A DNA stretch of 64,000 nt from an uncultured Cryomorphaceae bacterium (GTDB lineage Bacteria; Bacteroidota; Bacteroidia; Flavobacteriales; Schleiferiaceae): NCBI GenBank assembly GCA_902614915.1, contig CACMMX010000001.1, positions 1-64,000 of the forward strand, read 5' to 3'. How positions within the stretch are numbered: position 1 is the stretch's first letter; each line of letters starts with the position of its first letter. A model generated the notes under the pieces. It saw only the letters and a program-made list of their open reading frames with translations, was not told the DNA's origin and ran no database searches. Below, in pieces: positions 21,901 to 31,380 of this stretch. The translations under genes and the position numbers were made by a program.

Positions 21901-22587
21901 TTAGCGCGTAAAAGCTTCCAAATACTTCTCGATGTATTGTTCGCGGTCCTTGTACTTGTATTGCATGATATAGCGTGGATGCTCGAGCGGCAAGAATTCA
22001 GGGGTAAAGTGATGCTCTTTATTGAGTTTTTCAAGGAACTTCAGATTTTTCCCCGTACCAAAGACAATAATGCGTTCATTTTTACCGGCCAATTCAATCT
22101 GCTTTTTAATCTGCGTAACTAAAAATGGTGCCAGCGCGTTGGAAAAACTTGAGCGATCGTAATAGTTGAAGTTAATCCAATTACCATTTTTGTGCATCAC
22201 AAAGCCCAATGGGCATACGGAGCCAATAAAGAATTGTTCATAGAACTTTTTAGAACCACCGTAAGAATTTATTGCCTCATAAACGAATACTGAACTCGGC
22301 TCGTACGTCGAAAAACTTTTGAAAGGGATACCGCATTCAATTAATCGCTTGGTATCCGTGAAAGGGATTCCGGTGGCACCAGCACCCAACCTTCCTGGGT
22401 TAATTCCAAGGATTAGGTTTCGAGAGGTGTTATCATTATAGAACTTGTGATAGAAGCTATATAAGGCCTGATCTTGCTCGGAGCTTGCATCCTCAAAGGG
22501 ATTTAGGACATCTAGATCTTCATGGAGTAAGGAACGGTCGAAATCGAGCGATTTATAGAAGGCTAGAATGCGATCGGCCTTTGTCAT
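21901..22587 (-). CDS. SMUG2/DUF4918-type uracil-DNA glycosylase family protein
   Basis: NLILGINPGRLGAGATGIPFTDTKRL UDG-superfamily motif 1; C-terminal PLEHPRYIMQYK. Confidence 0.85.
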   Translation of the reverse strand: MTKADRILAFYKSLDFDRSLLHEDLDVLNPFEDASSEQDQALYSFYHKFYNDNTSRNLILGINPGRLGAGATGIPFTDTKRLIECGIPFKSFSTYEPSSVFVYEAINSYGGSKKFYEQFFIGSVCPLGFVMHKNGNWINFNYYDRSSFSNALAPFLVTQIKKQIELAGKNERIIVFGTGKNLKFLEKLNKEHHFTPEFLPLEHPRYIMQYKYKDREQYIEKYLEAFTR

Positions 22588-23150
22588 TTTTTGTTGAATT
22601 CACTCATGGTTGAGCTCAGTCCAGCAAGCGTAAAACTCTGACAAGCTTTAACACAATGTTCTAATAGTGCTGGAAGATTGAGTTGTTCATCATTATTCCA
22701 ATGCCCAAGTACATAATCCACTTGACTACCTTTAGGAAATTCATTACCTATACCAAATTTCAACCTTGGGTAATTTCCATGTCCGATTTTTTGTTGAATA
22801 TCCTTTAGTCCATTATGACCTGCATCTGATCCTTTACCACGTATACGGATAGCACCAAAAGGAAGGGCAATGTCATCAACGATAACTAAAATGTTCTCAA
22901 TCGAAATATTTTCCTCTTTCATCCAATAAAGAACGGCTTTACCACTTAGGTTCATGAATGTGGTTGGTTTAATGAGAATTAAGGTTCTACCCTTGCTTTT
23001 TGCTCGAGCAGTCATTGCATAACGCCCAGCTTCAAAAACAACATTGGACGCCTTTGCCAATGCGTCCAATGTTAAAAATCCAATATTATGACGGGTATTT
23101 TCATACTCGGAACCGGGATTACCCAAACCGATAATGAGAAACTTTTTCAT
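22584..23150 (-). CDS. pth: Peptidyl-tRNA hydrolase
   Basis: FLIIGLGNPGSEYENTRHNIGF, KPTTFMNLSG, DDIALPFG, GHNGLKDI. Confidence 0.98.
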   Translation of the reverse strand: MKKFLIIGLGNPGSEYENTRHNIGFLTLDALAKASNVVFEAGRYAMTARAKSKGRTLILIKPTTFMNLSGKAVLYWMKEENISIENILVIVDDIALPFGAIRIRGKGSDAGHNGLKDIQQKIGHGNYPRLKFGIGNEFPKGSQVDYVLGHWNNDEQLNLPALLEHCVKACQSFTLAGLSSTMSEFNKK

Positions 23151-23167
23151 ACCCCTTAAGGTACAAT

Positions 23168-23791
23168 TTATTCTTCAGCAGTAGATTCAGCGGTAGCCTC
23201 GGCTCCTTCCTCAGCAGCACCCTCTTCATCCTCCTCCTCGTCAACCGCACCACGTGCTTTCTTAACTGTAACGATAACTGCAGTATCTGCATTAAGGATT
23301 TCACAATCACTCGGAGTTACATCACCTACTCGAATAGAATCGCCAATTCTCAAATTAGTAATATCTAATTCAATGTTATCAGGAAATTTACCTGGAATAG
23401 CTCGAATAGAAAGCTGACGCAAGATTGTTTTGAGTTTACCACCATTTAAAACCCCTCTGGCTTGTCCGCTGAGAACAACAGGTATATTCATTGTAACCGC
23501 GTTTCCTTCTACTAACTGAATAAAGTCAATATGTATCAACTCATCAGTTACTGGATGGAATTGCATGTCTTGGATTACAGCTTCCACAGAAACGTCACCA
23601 ACGGTAATTTTTGCCGTTTTAGCTTCTGCAGTATAAATAAGAGATTTGAAAGCGAAAACTGGCGCTGAAAAGTGAATTGGCTCTTTTCCGCCATAAACAA
23701 CACAAGGTATATTACCTGACTTACGCTCTGCTTTTGCATACTTAGAACCTACATTAGTTCTTTCATTTCCTTTAATTTCAACAGACTTCAT
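23168..23791 (-). CDS. rplY: Ribosomal protein bL25 (CTC form)
   Basis: GNERTNVGSKYAKAERKSGNIPCVVYGGKEPIHF; acidic C-terminal tail; synteny prs-rplY-pth. Confidence 0.96.
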   Translation of the reverse strand: MKSVEIKGNERTNVGSKYAKAERKSGNIPCVVYGGKEPIHFSAPVFAFKSLIYTAEAKTAKITVGDVSVEAVIQDMQFHPVTDELIHIDFIQLVEGNAVTMNIPVVLSGQARGVLNGGKLKTILRQLSIRAIPGKFPDNIELDITNLRIGDSIRVGDVTPSDCEILNADTAVIVTVKKARGAVDEEEDEEGAAEEGAEATAESTAEE

Positions 23792-23815
23792 CTTTGATCT
23801 TTTTTTATTCTGATA

Positions 23816-24754
23816 TTACATTATGAAGTGTCCTGAAATGCTCTCATGATGGTGAACATTCTTCATCACTTGAGCGAACATTTCAGCAACTGAGATCACG
23901 CGGATCTTCGGATTTTTTTTTGTTTGTGGAATAGTATCGGTAATTACCAATTCTTCTAATGCGCTGTTTGCAATTCTTTCATGAGCTGGTCCGCTTAAAA
24001 TGCCGTGTGTACAATAGGCACGAACAGATTTAGCGCCTTTCTCTTTTAACATTTCTGCCGCTTTGCATAGTGTACCACCTGTGTCTACCATGTCATCGAC
24101 GAGTATTATGTTTTTGCCAAAAACATCACCAATAACTGTCATCTTACCAATCAGGTTGGCCTTCTTACGTTCCTTATAACAAATAACTACATCAGCTTCG
24201 AGTTTTGATCCGTAGGCATGTGCTCTTTTCGCACCGCCCATGTCAGGTGAAGCGACGCAAAGATTATCTAAATTCATGGCTTCCACATCTTTTATGAAAA
24301 GTGCAGATGAATATAGGTGATCAACGGGAACTTCGAAAAATCCCTGAATTTGATCCGCATGAAGATCCATAGTCATTACTCTAGTCGCTCCTGCAGCCAT
24401 GAGAATTTTAGCAGCCAATTTAGCCCCAATTGGAACCCTTGGTTTATCTTTTCTGTCTTGACGCGCTAAACCAAAGTAAGGAACTACAGCTGTAATATGC
24501 TTGGCAGATGCACGTTTTGCTGCATCGCACAACAATAGGAGCTCCATCAAATTATCTGCCGGAGGGTTGGTGCTTTGAATTAAGAATACACGATTTCCGC
24601 GCACGGTTTCTTCAAATGAAGGACAAAATTCACCATCGCTAAACTCTGTTATTTTCACATGACCTTGTTGTACACCATATTGAACAGCAATATTATTGGC
24701 GAGCTCCATAGTATGACGTCCTGCAAATATTTTAGCATCAGGTAGCATTAGCAA
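23816..24754 (-). CDS. prs: Ribose-phosphate pyrophosphokinase
   Basis: KIFAGRHTMELANNIA, DLHADQIQGFF, VDDMVDTGGTLCKAA PRPP loop; true start may be 24748. Confidence 0.97.
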   Translation of the reverse strand: MLMLPDAKIFAGRHTMELANNIAVQYGVQQGHVKITEFSDGEFCPSFEETVRGNRVFLIQSTNPPADNLMELLLLCDAAKRASAKHITAVVPYFGLARQDRKDKPRVPIGAKLAAKILMAAGATRVMTMDLHADQIQGFFEVPVDHLYSSALFIKDVEAMNLDNLCVASPDMGGAKRAHAYGSKLEADVVICYKERKKANLIGKMTVIGDVFGKNIILVDDMVDTGGTLCKAAEMLKEKGAKSVRAYCTHGILSGPAHERIANSALEELVITDTIPQTKKNPKIRVISVAEMFAQVMKNVHHHESISGHFIM

Positions 24755-24919
24755 TTTATATCAGTGTTGTTAATGTAATTTATACACTTCCTAAAGGGGT
24801 GCAAATGTAAGTAAAAGAACGTTAAAAATGATTCTTAAATGGATGTGCATTGATTTTAATCAGTAAAATGTTAGGAGAATGCGATATCGCATTTATTTTT
24901 GTACCAAATTCCGAGTTAC

Positions 24920-25001
24920 GCCTGGGTGGCGGAATTGGTAGACGCGCTGGATTCAAAATCCAGTTCCCTCGGGAGTGCGGGTTCGATTCCCGCTCCAGGT
25001 A
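24920..25001 (+). tRNA. tRNA-Leu(CAA)
   Basis: gcctgggtggcggaattggtagacgcgctggattcaaaatccag...gcgggttcgattcccgctccaggta: long variable arm, anticodon loop TTCAAAA, T-loop GTTCGATTC; CCA not encoded. Confidence 0.95.
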
Positions 25002-25081
25002 CTGAAAGGGAGACATTCGAAAGTTTGTCTCCCGTTTCTTTTTAGCATTTAATGTTAAATAGAGATATATATTTGATGAGC

Positions 25082-25501
25082 ATGAATAAGCAAGAAAAAT
25101 ACGATAAAGCATATTTAAAAATGGCACTTGAATGGGCGCAATTGAGCCATTGTGAAAGAAAAAAAGTAGGCGCTCTAATCGTAAAGGATCGAATGATTAT
25201 CTCCGATGGTTTTAATGGTACACCTACGGGTTTCGAAAATCCATGTGAAGACGATGAAAACTATACGAAGTGGTACGTATTGCATGCAGAAGCGAACGCG
25301 ATTACAAAAGTAGCAAGTAGCACAGCAAGTGCTAAGGGAGCAACATTATATATTACAATGAGCCCTTGCCGAGAGTGTAGCAAGCTTATTCACCAAGTTG
25401 GTATTATAAAGGTTATTTACATAAATGAATATAAGGACCGAAGCGGTTTAGACTTTTTGATTAAAGCTGGTGTTGAGGTAGTACAAATGGATATCGATTG
25501 A
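25082..25501 (+). CDS. Deoxycytidylate (dCMP) deaminase family protein
   Basis: VLHAEANAI (HAE) and TMSPCRECSKLI zinc motifs; ORF track starts at 25052, MNKQEKYDKAYL (25082) preferred. Confidence 0.93.
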   Translation: MNKQEKYDKAYLKMALEWAQLSHCERKKVGALIVKDRMIISDGFNGTPTGFENPCEDDENYTKWYVLHAEANAITKVASSTASAKGATLYITMSPCRECSKLIHQVGIIKVIYINEYKDRSGLDFLIKAGVEVVQMDID

Positions 25502-26958
25502 AAAGAGAAAGTTTTATTATTTGGTTAGGAGTTTTTCTGCTCATTGGACTTTGGATAGGAAGTAAGTTTGGTCATTCCATACCTGAAAAAGACAAAATGG
25601 CTCAATTCTTTAAATACCTCAAGAATGAATATATTGAAGACATCGAATTAGACTCTCTAGAAAACCAAGCAATAGATTATATTCTATCGTCTTTAGATCC
25701 GCATAGCTCATATATTCCGCCTGAACAAGGAGTTGTTATGGCAGAAAGAATGGAAGGTGTTTTTTCCGGAATCGGTGTAGAGTTTACTGTTAAAAACGAT
25801 ACACTAGTTTTTATAAATATTATACAATCAGGTCCTGCATATGATTCAGGAGTTCAGTCTGGTGACCGTGTTTTTGCAATTGATGGAGATACAATTGTAG
25901 GAGATGAATTGAATAATGAGGTGGTCACCTCAAAAATTAAGGGCAAGAGAGGAACCAAGGTTCAATTAGATATCAAAAGAAAAAAGAAATTGCTGACTAT
26001 TGAGTTAACACGAGATCTTGTCCCAATCGAGAGTGTCATTCATTTAGAAACAGAGGATAGTATTGGTTATTTGAAAGTAGATCGGTTTTCGGAGACGACT
26101 TATAATGAATTTCTGGGTCACTTGGAGCAGTTATCTGCAGAGGGAATGAATAAACTGATTGTAGATTTAAGAGATAATCCTGGTGGATATCTCCACGAGG
26201 CAGTAGCGATGGCAGATGAATTTCTTGAAAAGGGGAAACTAATCGTTACCACGCGCTATCGAAACGGTTCTATTCACAATGTAAAAGCAAAATCAGGTGA
26301 CCGATACGAATCTATACCTATTCATATAATAATAAATGAAAATTCTGCGAGTGCATCGGAGGTTTTTACTGGCGCCCTTCAAGATAATGACCGTGCTACG
26401 GTATATGGAAAAACCTCCTTCGGCAAAGGACTTGTTCAGGAAGATAAAATTCTAGGGGATGGTTCAAAAGTCCGACTAACGGTGGCGTACTATTATACTC
26501 CCAGTGGTCGTTCAATTCAAAAACCATACAAAGCAGATCAAGTGTTTAACAAAGGAGTGTTCTTAAGTGATACAGGACGAGTTTTATATTCTCAAGGAGG
26601 CATAGAGCCTGATATAGAATTGCATAATGATAGTGTGTCTTATTTTTGGACTTTCTCGTTTGGGACTATTGATGCTTTTGGTTTCGAATTTGCTGATTCC
26701 ACGAGAGAGTCTTTCCAACAATTAACTCTACCCACATTCTTATCAAGCTTCACGATTCCAGATAAAATTTTGTTGCTCTTCCTAGAATTCGGAGGTTATG
26801 GATTGTCCTTAGAAGATTTAGGTGCATCAGACAGAAAAGAATTAAAGCTCCTTTTAAAAGCTGGAATTGCAAAGAATTTATGGGGTTTTGATGCCTACAG
26901 AAAAGTCGTCCTTCTTGGTGATCCCATTATTGAAAAAGTTAAAAGTCACTTGAAATAA
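25498..26958 (+). CDS. C-terminal processing peptidase (S41 family, PDZ domain)
   Basis: PDZ region GIGVEFTVKNDTLVFINIIQSGPAYDSGVQSGDRVFAIDG; S41 NENSASASEVFTGALQDNDRATVYGKTSFGKGLVQ; TTG start overlapping the upstream stop. Confidence 0.95.
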   Translation: MKRESFIIWLGVFLLIGLWIGSKFGHSIPEKDKMAQFFKYLKNEYIEDIELDSLENQAIDYILSSLDPHSSYIPPEQGVVMAERMEGVFSGIGVEFTVKNDTLVFINIIQSGPAYDSGVQSGDRVFAIDGDTIVGDELNNEVVTSKIKGKRGTKVQLDIKRKKKLLTIELTRDLVPIESVIHLETEDSIGYLKVDRFSETTYNEFLGHLEQLSAEGMNKLIVDLRDNPGGYLHEAVAMADEFLEKGKLIVTTRYRNGSIHNVKAKSGDRYESIPIHIIINENSASASEVFTGALQDNDRATVYGKTSFGKGLVQEDKILGDGSKVRLTVAYYYTPSGRSIQKPYKADQVFNKGVFLSDTGRVLYSQGGIEPDIELHNDSVSYFWTFSFGTIDAFGFEFADSTRESFQQLTLPTFLSSFTIPDKILLLFLEFGGYGLSLEDLGASDRKELKLLLKAGIAKNLWGFDAYRKVVLLGDPIIEKVKSHLK

Positions 26959-26969
26959 ATTGATTAAAT

Positions 26970-27002
26970 AAAAAACCCCGAAGGCTTTGCTTTCGGGGTT
27001 TT
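26970..27002. terminator. Bidirectional Rho-independent terminator between convergent genes
   Basis: aaaaaaccccgaag-gctttg-ctttcggggtttta. Confidence 0.9.
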
Positions 27003-27022
27003 AGTGTTTCAATGAGAAGATT

Positions 27023-27232
27023 TTAATGGTCGTGACCTTCGTGTGTTTCCTCCTCCATTGGAGCTTCTTCCATTGTAGAGTCAGCTGCTGTAGTGTCTAC
27101 TGCCTCTTCCATTGGCTCTTCAGCTGGTGTTTCCATCATTGGCTCTTCAGCCGGTGCTTCTTCCGCTGGTGCAGCACAAGCTACCATGGCTAATGCTATG
27201 ACCGCTGAAGCAAAAATGTTAAATTTTTTCAT
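27023..27232 (-). CDS. Small Glu/Pro/Ala/Thr-rich predicted lipoprotein
   Basis: MKKFNIFASAVIALAMVACAAPAEEAPAEEPMM...: lipobox AMVAC then acidic repeats and HEGHDH C-terminus. Confidence 0.8.
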   Translation of the reverse strand: MKKFNIFASAVIALAMVACAAPAEEAPAEEPMMETPAEEPMEEAVDTTAADSTMEEAPMEEETHEGHDH

Positions 27233-27284
27233 TTCGCGAACGATTATTTATTGATATGTTGCCAATATAATACATATCAAATCC

Positions 27285-28838
27285 TTAAATATCAATAAAC
27301 GAGGAAAGTTTTCCAAACTGTGCATTTAAGGATACCGTTTCATTTGTTATTGCTGTTAATTTACTCAAGGGGATACGTATCTGTTCCATGGTATCGCGAA
27401 ATCTTACCGTTACTGTGTTGTCTTCAAGGGTTTTGTGATCTACGGTTACGCATAATGGGGTTCCAGCCGCATCTTGTCGTCGGTAGCGTTTTCCGATAGC
27501 ATCCTTTTCGTCGTACTGAACTATATGATCCAATTTGAGTGATTCAGTGACTTCTCGCGCTTTTTCAGGCAGCCCATCTTTTTTAAGAAGTGGTAGGATC
27601 GCAACTTTATTCGGAGCTAAGAAAGCAGGGAGTTTCAATACTGTACGTTGACTTCCGTCTTCAAGAGTTTCATGCATAAGGCTCTTGGAAAGTACGGCAA
27701 GAAACATCCGGTCTAGACCTATAGAAGTTTCCACTACATAGGGAACATAATTTTCACCAAGCTCAGAATCAAAATATTGTAATTTCTTCCCGCTATATTC
27801 CTGGTGCTGCTTTAAATCAAAATCAGTTCGCGAATGAATACCTTCAAGCTCTTTAAATCCAAAAGGGAAGTTGAATTCGATATCTGTAGCCGAAGCGGCA
27901 TAATGTGCTAACTTTTTATGATCGTGGAAGCGGTAATTGCTTTCGTCAAAACCGAGGCTTTTATGCCATGCTAAACGCTTTTTTTTCCAGTTTTCGTACC
28001 ACTCCATCTCTGTGCCAGGGCGCACGAAAAATTGCATTTCCATTTGTTCAAACTCTCGCATACGGAAGATAAATTGGCGTGCTACGATTTCGTTTCTAAA
28101 AGCCTTTCCAATCTGAGCGATACCAAAAGGGATTTTCATTCTTCCTGTTTTTTGAACGTTGAGGTAGTTCAAGAAGATACCTTGCGCAGTTTCGGGACGA
28201 AGGTAAAGTGTAGATGCACCCTCGGCTACTGAACCCATCTGTGTGCCAAACATGAGATTGAACTGGCGTACATCTGTCCAATTCATTGAGCCACTTACCG
28301 GACATTTGATTTGTTCGTCTTCGATAAGTTCCTTGATGTCTGCAAGGTCTTCTGCGTCCATTGCTTTTACGAAACGATCTATGATAGCCTTCATTTTTTC
28401 CTGATAGCCTGCAACTCGACCATTCGTGGCTAAAAACTGTTCTCTATCAAAACTCTCACCAAAGCGCTTTGAAGCTTTTTTGACCTCTTTCTCAATCTTC
28501 TGTCGGATCTTCTCCACGTGATCTTCAATTAAGACATCTGCTCGATAGCGTTTCTTACTGTCTTTGTTATCAATTAGTGGATCATTAAAGGCATCTACAT
28601 GGCCGGATGCTTTCCAGGTGTTTGGGTGCATAAATATGGCAGAGTCAATGCCGACAATATTTTCGTGCATTTGAACCATTGCACCCCACCAATAGGCCTT
28701 AATATTGTTCTTGAGCAAAACCCCGTTTTGTCCGTAATCATAAACGGCGCTTAAGCCGTCATAGATTTCGCTGCTTTGAAAAATAAACCCATATTCTTTA
28801 GCATGGGAAATAACATTTTTGAATAAATCTGTGTCCAT
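27285..28838 (-). CDS. glyS: Glycine--tRNA ligase (alpha2 type)
   Basis: SEIYDGLSAVYDYGQNGVLLKNNI, LRPETAQGIFLNY, PFGIAQIGKAFRNEI. Confidence 0.98.
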   Translation of the reverse strand: MDTDLFKNVISHAKEYGFIFQSSEIYDGLSAVYDYGQNGVLLKNNIKAYWWGAMVQMHENIVGIDSAIFMHPNTWKASGHVDAFNDPLIDNKDSKKRYRADVLIEDHVEKIRQKIEKEVKKASKRFGESFDREQFLATNGRVAGYQEKMKAIIDRFVKAMDAEDLADIKELIEDEQIKCPVSGSMNWTDVRQFNLMFGTQMGSVAEGASTLYLRPETAQGIFLNYLNVQKTGRMKIPFGIAQIGKAFRNEIVARQFIFRMREFEQMEMQFFVRPGTEMEWYENWKKKRLAWHKSLGFDESNYRFHDHKKLAHYAASATDIEFNFPFGFKELEGIHSRTDFDLKQHQEYSGKKLQYFDSELGENYVPYVVETSIGLDRMFLAVLSKSLMHETLEDGSQRTVLKLPAFLAPNKVAILPLLKKDGLPEKAREVTESLKLDHIVQYDEKDAIGKRYRRQDAAGTPLCVTVDHKTLEDNTVTVRFRDTMEQIRIPLSKLTAITNETVSLNAQFGKLSSFIDI

Positions 28839-28852
28839 TCTTAGTTAAAATC

Positions 28853-29443
28853 TTAAACCGGTTGTAAAAGAGGTATAAGGTTGGTGAAAAATAATTTTAC
28901 CGCAATTGCGAGCAAGATAATACCGAAAACTTTTCGCAGCACACTCAAACCGCCAGGTCCTAATATTTGTTCGAGTCGCTCTGTATTTTTTAAAACGATA
29001 TACACCACAATCATATTCAGCACAATTGCAATGATGATGTTTATCATAGCGAATTCTGCTTGTAATGAGACTAGTGAAGTCATGGTGCCTGCTCCTGCAA
29101 TTAAGGGGAATGCTATAGGTACGATGGAGGCTGTGCTTGCGCTCTCCTCTTTATAAAGTGTAATTCCAAGTATCATTTCGAGTGCTAAGAAAAAGATAAT
29201 AAAGCTCCCAGCGATTGCAAAACTTTGAACATCTACCCCTAATAGATTGAGAATGCTTTCACCTAGAAACAGGAAAACAATCATAATTACTCCTGCTACC
29301 ATAGTTGCTTTTTCGCTTTGAACATGGCCTACTTTCTTGCGAAGACCTACTATTATGGGGATGCTCCCCGGAATGTCAATAACAGCGAATAAAATTAAGA
29401 ATGCGCTGAGGGCATCATTGTAATTAAATCCCACGATACTCAT
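28853..29443 (-). CDS. MarC family integral membrane protein
   Basis: Multi-TM; LFAVIDIPGSIPI, PLIAGAGTMTSLVSL. Confidence 0.92.
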   Translation of the reverse strand: MSIVGFNYNDALSAFLILFAVIDIPGSIPIIVGLRKKVGHVQSEKATMVAGVIMIVFLFLGESILNLLGVDVQSFAIAGSFIIFFLALEMILGITLYKEESASTASIVPIAFPLIAGAGTMTSLVSLQAEFAMINIIIAIVLNMIVVYIVLKNTERLEQILGPGGLSVLRKVFGIILLAIAVKLFFTNLIPLLQPV

Positions 29444-29505
29444 TTTTTGGTAAAATTAGCGACATCAAAACAAATTGTGCTTGTTCTGTTAGTTAGTTTT
29501 GCCTA

Positions 29506-30096
29506 ATGATTGAAATCGATAATAAATTACTATCAACTGATCTGTTTGACAGAGAATTCGTTTGTAACCTTAGTGCTTGTAAAGGTGCTTGTTGCGTTGA
29601 AGGTAATGCTGGAGCACCAGTTGCCAATGATGAGGTTGACATATTAGACTCCATTTATTCCAAGGTAAAACCGTATTTAACTGAAAAGGGAATACGTGAA
29701 ATTGAGAAAGTAGGAACATCTGTAGACGGTATAGGAGAGAAGGAGACCCCAATTATTGATGGAAAGGAATGCGCATATGCCATTTTCGAAAAGGATGGTA
29801 CTACAAAATGTGGAATAGAGCAAGCATATAATGATGGAGAGGTGAATTGGAAGAAGCCCATATCCTGTCATTTATATCCTATTCGCATCACTAAATACGC
29901 ATCTTTTGATGCCCTCAACTATGATAAATGGAGCATATGTTCTTCAGGCTGCTCCTTGGGCGAAGAATTAAAAGTTCCGGTTTATAGATATCTTCGTGAA
30001 CCAATAATCCGAAAATATGGATTAGACTTTTACGAAAAAATTCAAATTGCCGCAGATTTGATGAAAAAAAATAACGAGAGTAATTCATCATTTTAA
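29506..30096 (+). CDS. DUF3109 family Cys-rich protein
   Basis: FVCNLSACKGACCVEGNAGAPV, PISCHLYPIRI, WSICSSGCSLG conserved cysteines. Confidence 0.88.
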   Translation: MIEIDNKLLSTDLFDREFVCNLSACKGACCVEGNAGAPVANDEVDILDSIYSKVKPYLTEKGIREIEKVGTSVDGIGEKETPIIDGKECAYAIFEKDGTTKCGIEQAYNDGEVNWKKPISCHLYPIRITKYASFDALNYDKWSICSSGCSLGEELKVPVYRYLREPIIRKYGLDFYEKIQIAADLMKKNNESNSSF

Positions 30097-30297
30097 GTTC
30101 GGTGGTTTATTAAAAATCGCTCTCTCAATTGTAGCCTTCATTTCAGCTAAAAATATTTCAAATATCGTTGTTAATAACTGTGGGAAAAACCCAAATGTTG
30201 TGGCTTGGTATTGGCTGAAATCATAGCCATGTTTGTATAGGTCGTTTAAGCGGTAACACGCTGCAATGAATCTACTCCGCTGACTAACAGAAAACAT
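30088..30297 (-). CDS. Small hypothetical protein convergent to the DUF3109 gene
   Basis: 69-aa ORF, hydrophobic centre, overlaps stop of the DUF3109 gene by 9 bp; coding status uncertain. Confidence 0.4.
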   Translation of the reverse strand: MFSVSQRSRFIAACYRLNDLYKHGYDFSQYQATTFGFFPQLLTTIFEIFLAEMKATIERAIFNKPPNLK

Positions 30298-30363
30298 AAT
30301 TAGCTGAAAAACAATACATTAATATAATTTAATGCAGGTTTTTAGCCCTTAATTTTTTGCAAT

Positions 30364-31344
30364 ATGCAACAAGAGCCAATTTTACAAGAGAATAAAAACA
30401 GGTTTGTTATTTTTCCAATTCAGCACAGTGATATTTGGGATTGGTATAAAAAGCAAGAAGCATCTTTTTGGACTGCAGAGGAGATTGATTTACATCAAGA
30501 TGTCGTGGATTGGAAAAAGCTCAATGATGATGAACGATATTTTCTCAAACATATCTTAGCATTCTTTGCCGCATCTGATGGAATTGTAAATGAAAATCTA
30601 GCAGAAAATTTTGTTAACGAAGTGCAATATTCCGAGGCAAAATTTTTCTATGGTTTTCAAATCATGATGGAAAACATACATAGTGAAATGTATTCTCTGC
30701 TCATAGACACCTTAGTTGATAACGATGTCGAAAAAGATGAATTGTTTAATGCTATTGAACGTTTTCCCGCAATAAAGAAAAAAGCGGATTGGGCATTACG
30801 CTGGATTGAGTCAGATTCTTTTGCTGAACGCTTAATTGCCTTTGCTGCAGTGGAAGGAATATTTTTCTCCGGAGCTTTTTGTAGTATTTTTTGGATGAAG
30901 AAACGCGGATTATTGCCAGGCTTAGCCACTTCAAATGAATTTATTTCTCGAGATGAAGGTCTCCATAGAGATTTTGCATGTCATTTACATAATCAGCATT
31001 TAGTCCAAAAAGTTCCTGTGGAGAGAATTACTCAAATTATAGTCGAGGCACTCAATATTGAACGAGAATTTATTACCGAATCATTACCTGTAAACCTAAT
31101 AGGAATGAATGCTAAGTTAATGTCAGAATACCTTGAGTTTGTAACAGATCACTTATTAGAAACATTGAATTGTCCCAAGGTATATGGTACTGCAAATCCT
31201 TTTGATTTTATGGATATGATTTCGCTTGAAGGGAAAACAAACTTTTTTGAAAAAAGAGTTTCAGAATATAAAAAAGCTGGAGTTGGGGAAAGCCAAGACG
31301 ACCACAATTTCGATCATGCCTTTGGAAACGAAGCAAGTTTCTAG
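30364..31344 (+). CDS. nrdB: Ribonucleoside-diphosphate reductase class I beta subunit
   Basis: [44 protein letters not shown] di-iron ligand motifs. Confidence 0.98.
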   Translation: MQQEPILQENKNRFVIFPIQHSDIWDWYKKQEASFWTAEEIDLHQDVVDWKKLNDDERYFLKHILAFFAASDGIVNENLAENFVNEVQYSEAKFFYGFQIMMENIHSEMYSLLIDTLVDNDVEKDELFNAIERFPAIKKKADWALRWIESDSFAERLIAFAAVEGIFFSGAFCSIFWMKKRGLLPGLATSNEFISRDEGLHRDFACHLHNQHLVQKVPVERITQIIVEALNIEREFITESLPVNLIGMNAKLMSEYLEFVTDHLLETLNCPKVYGTANPFDFMDMISLEGKTNFFEKRVSEYKKAGVGESQDDHNFDHAFGNEASF

Positions 31345-31380
31345 CCAAAACAATATCTAAAACATAAGACCTTCAAAGCT

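Noticed and set aside
30300-30363. NrdR box upstream of nrdB
   Set aside because: Only AT-rich sequence; no convincing NrdR palindrome pair.
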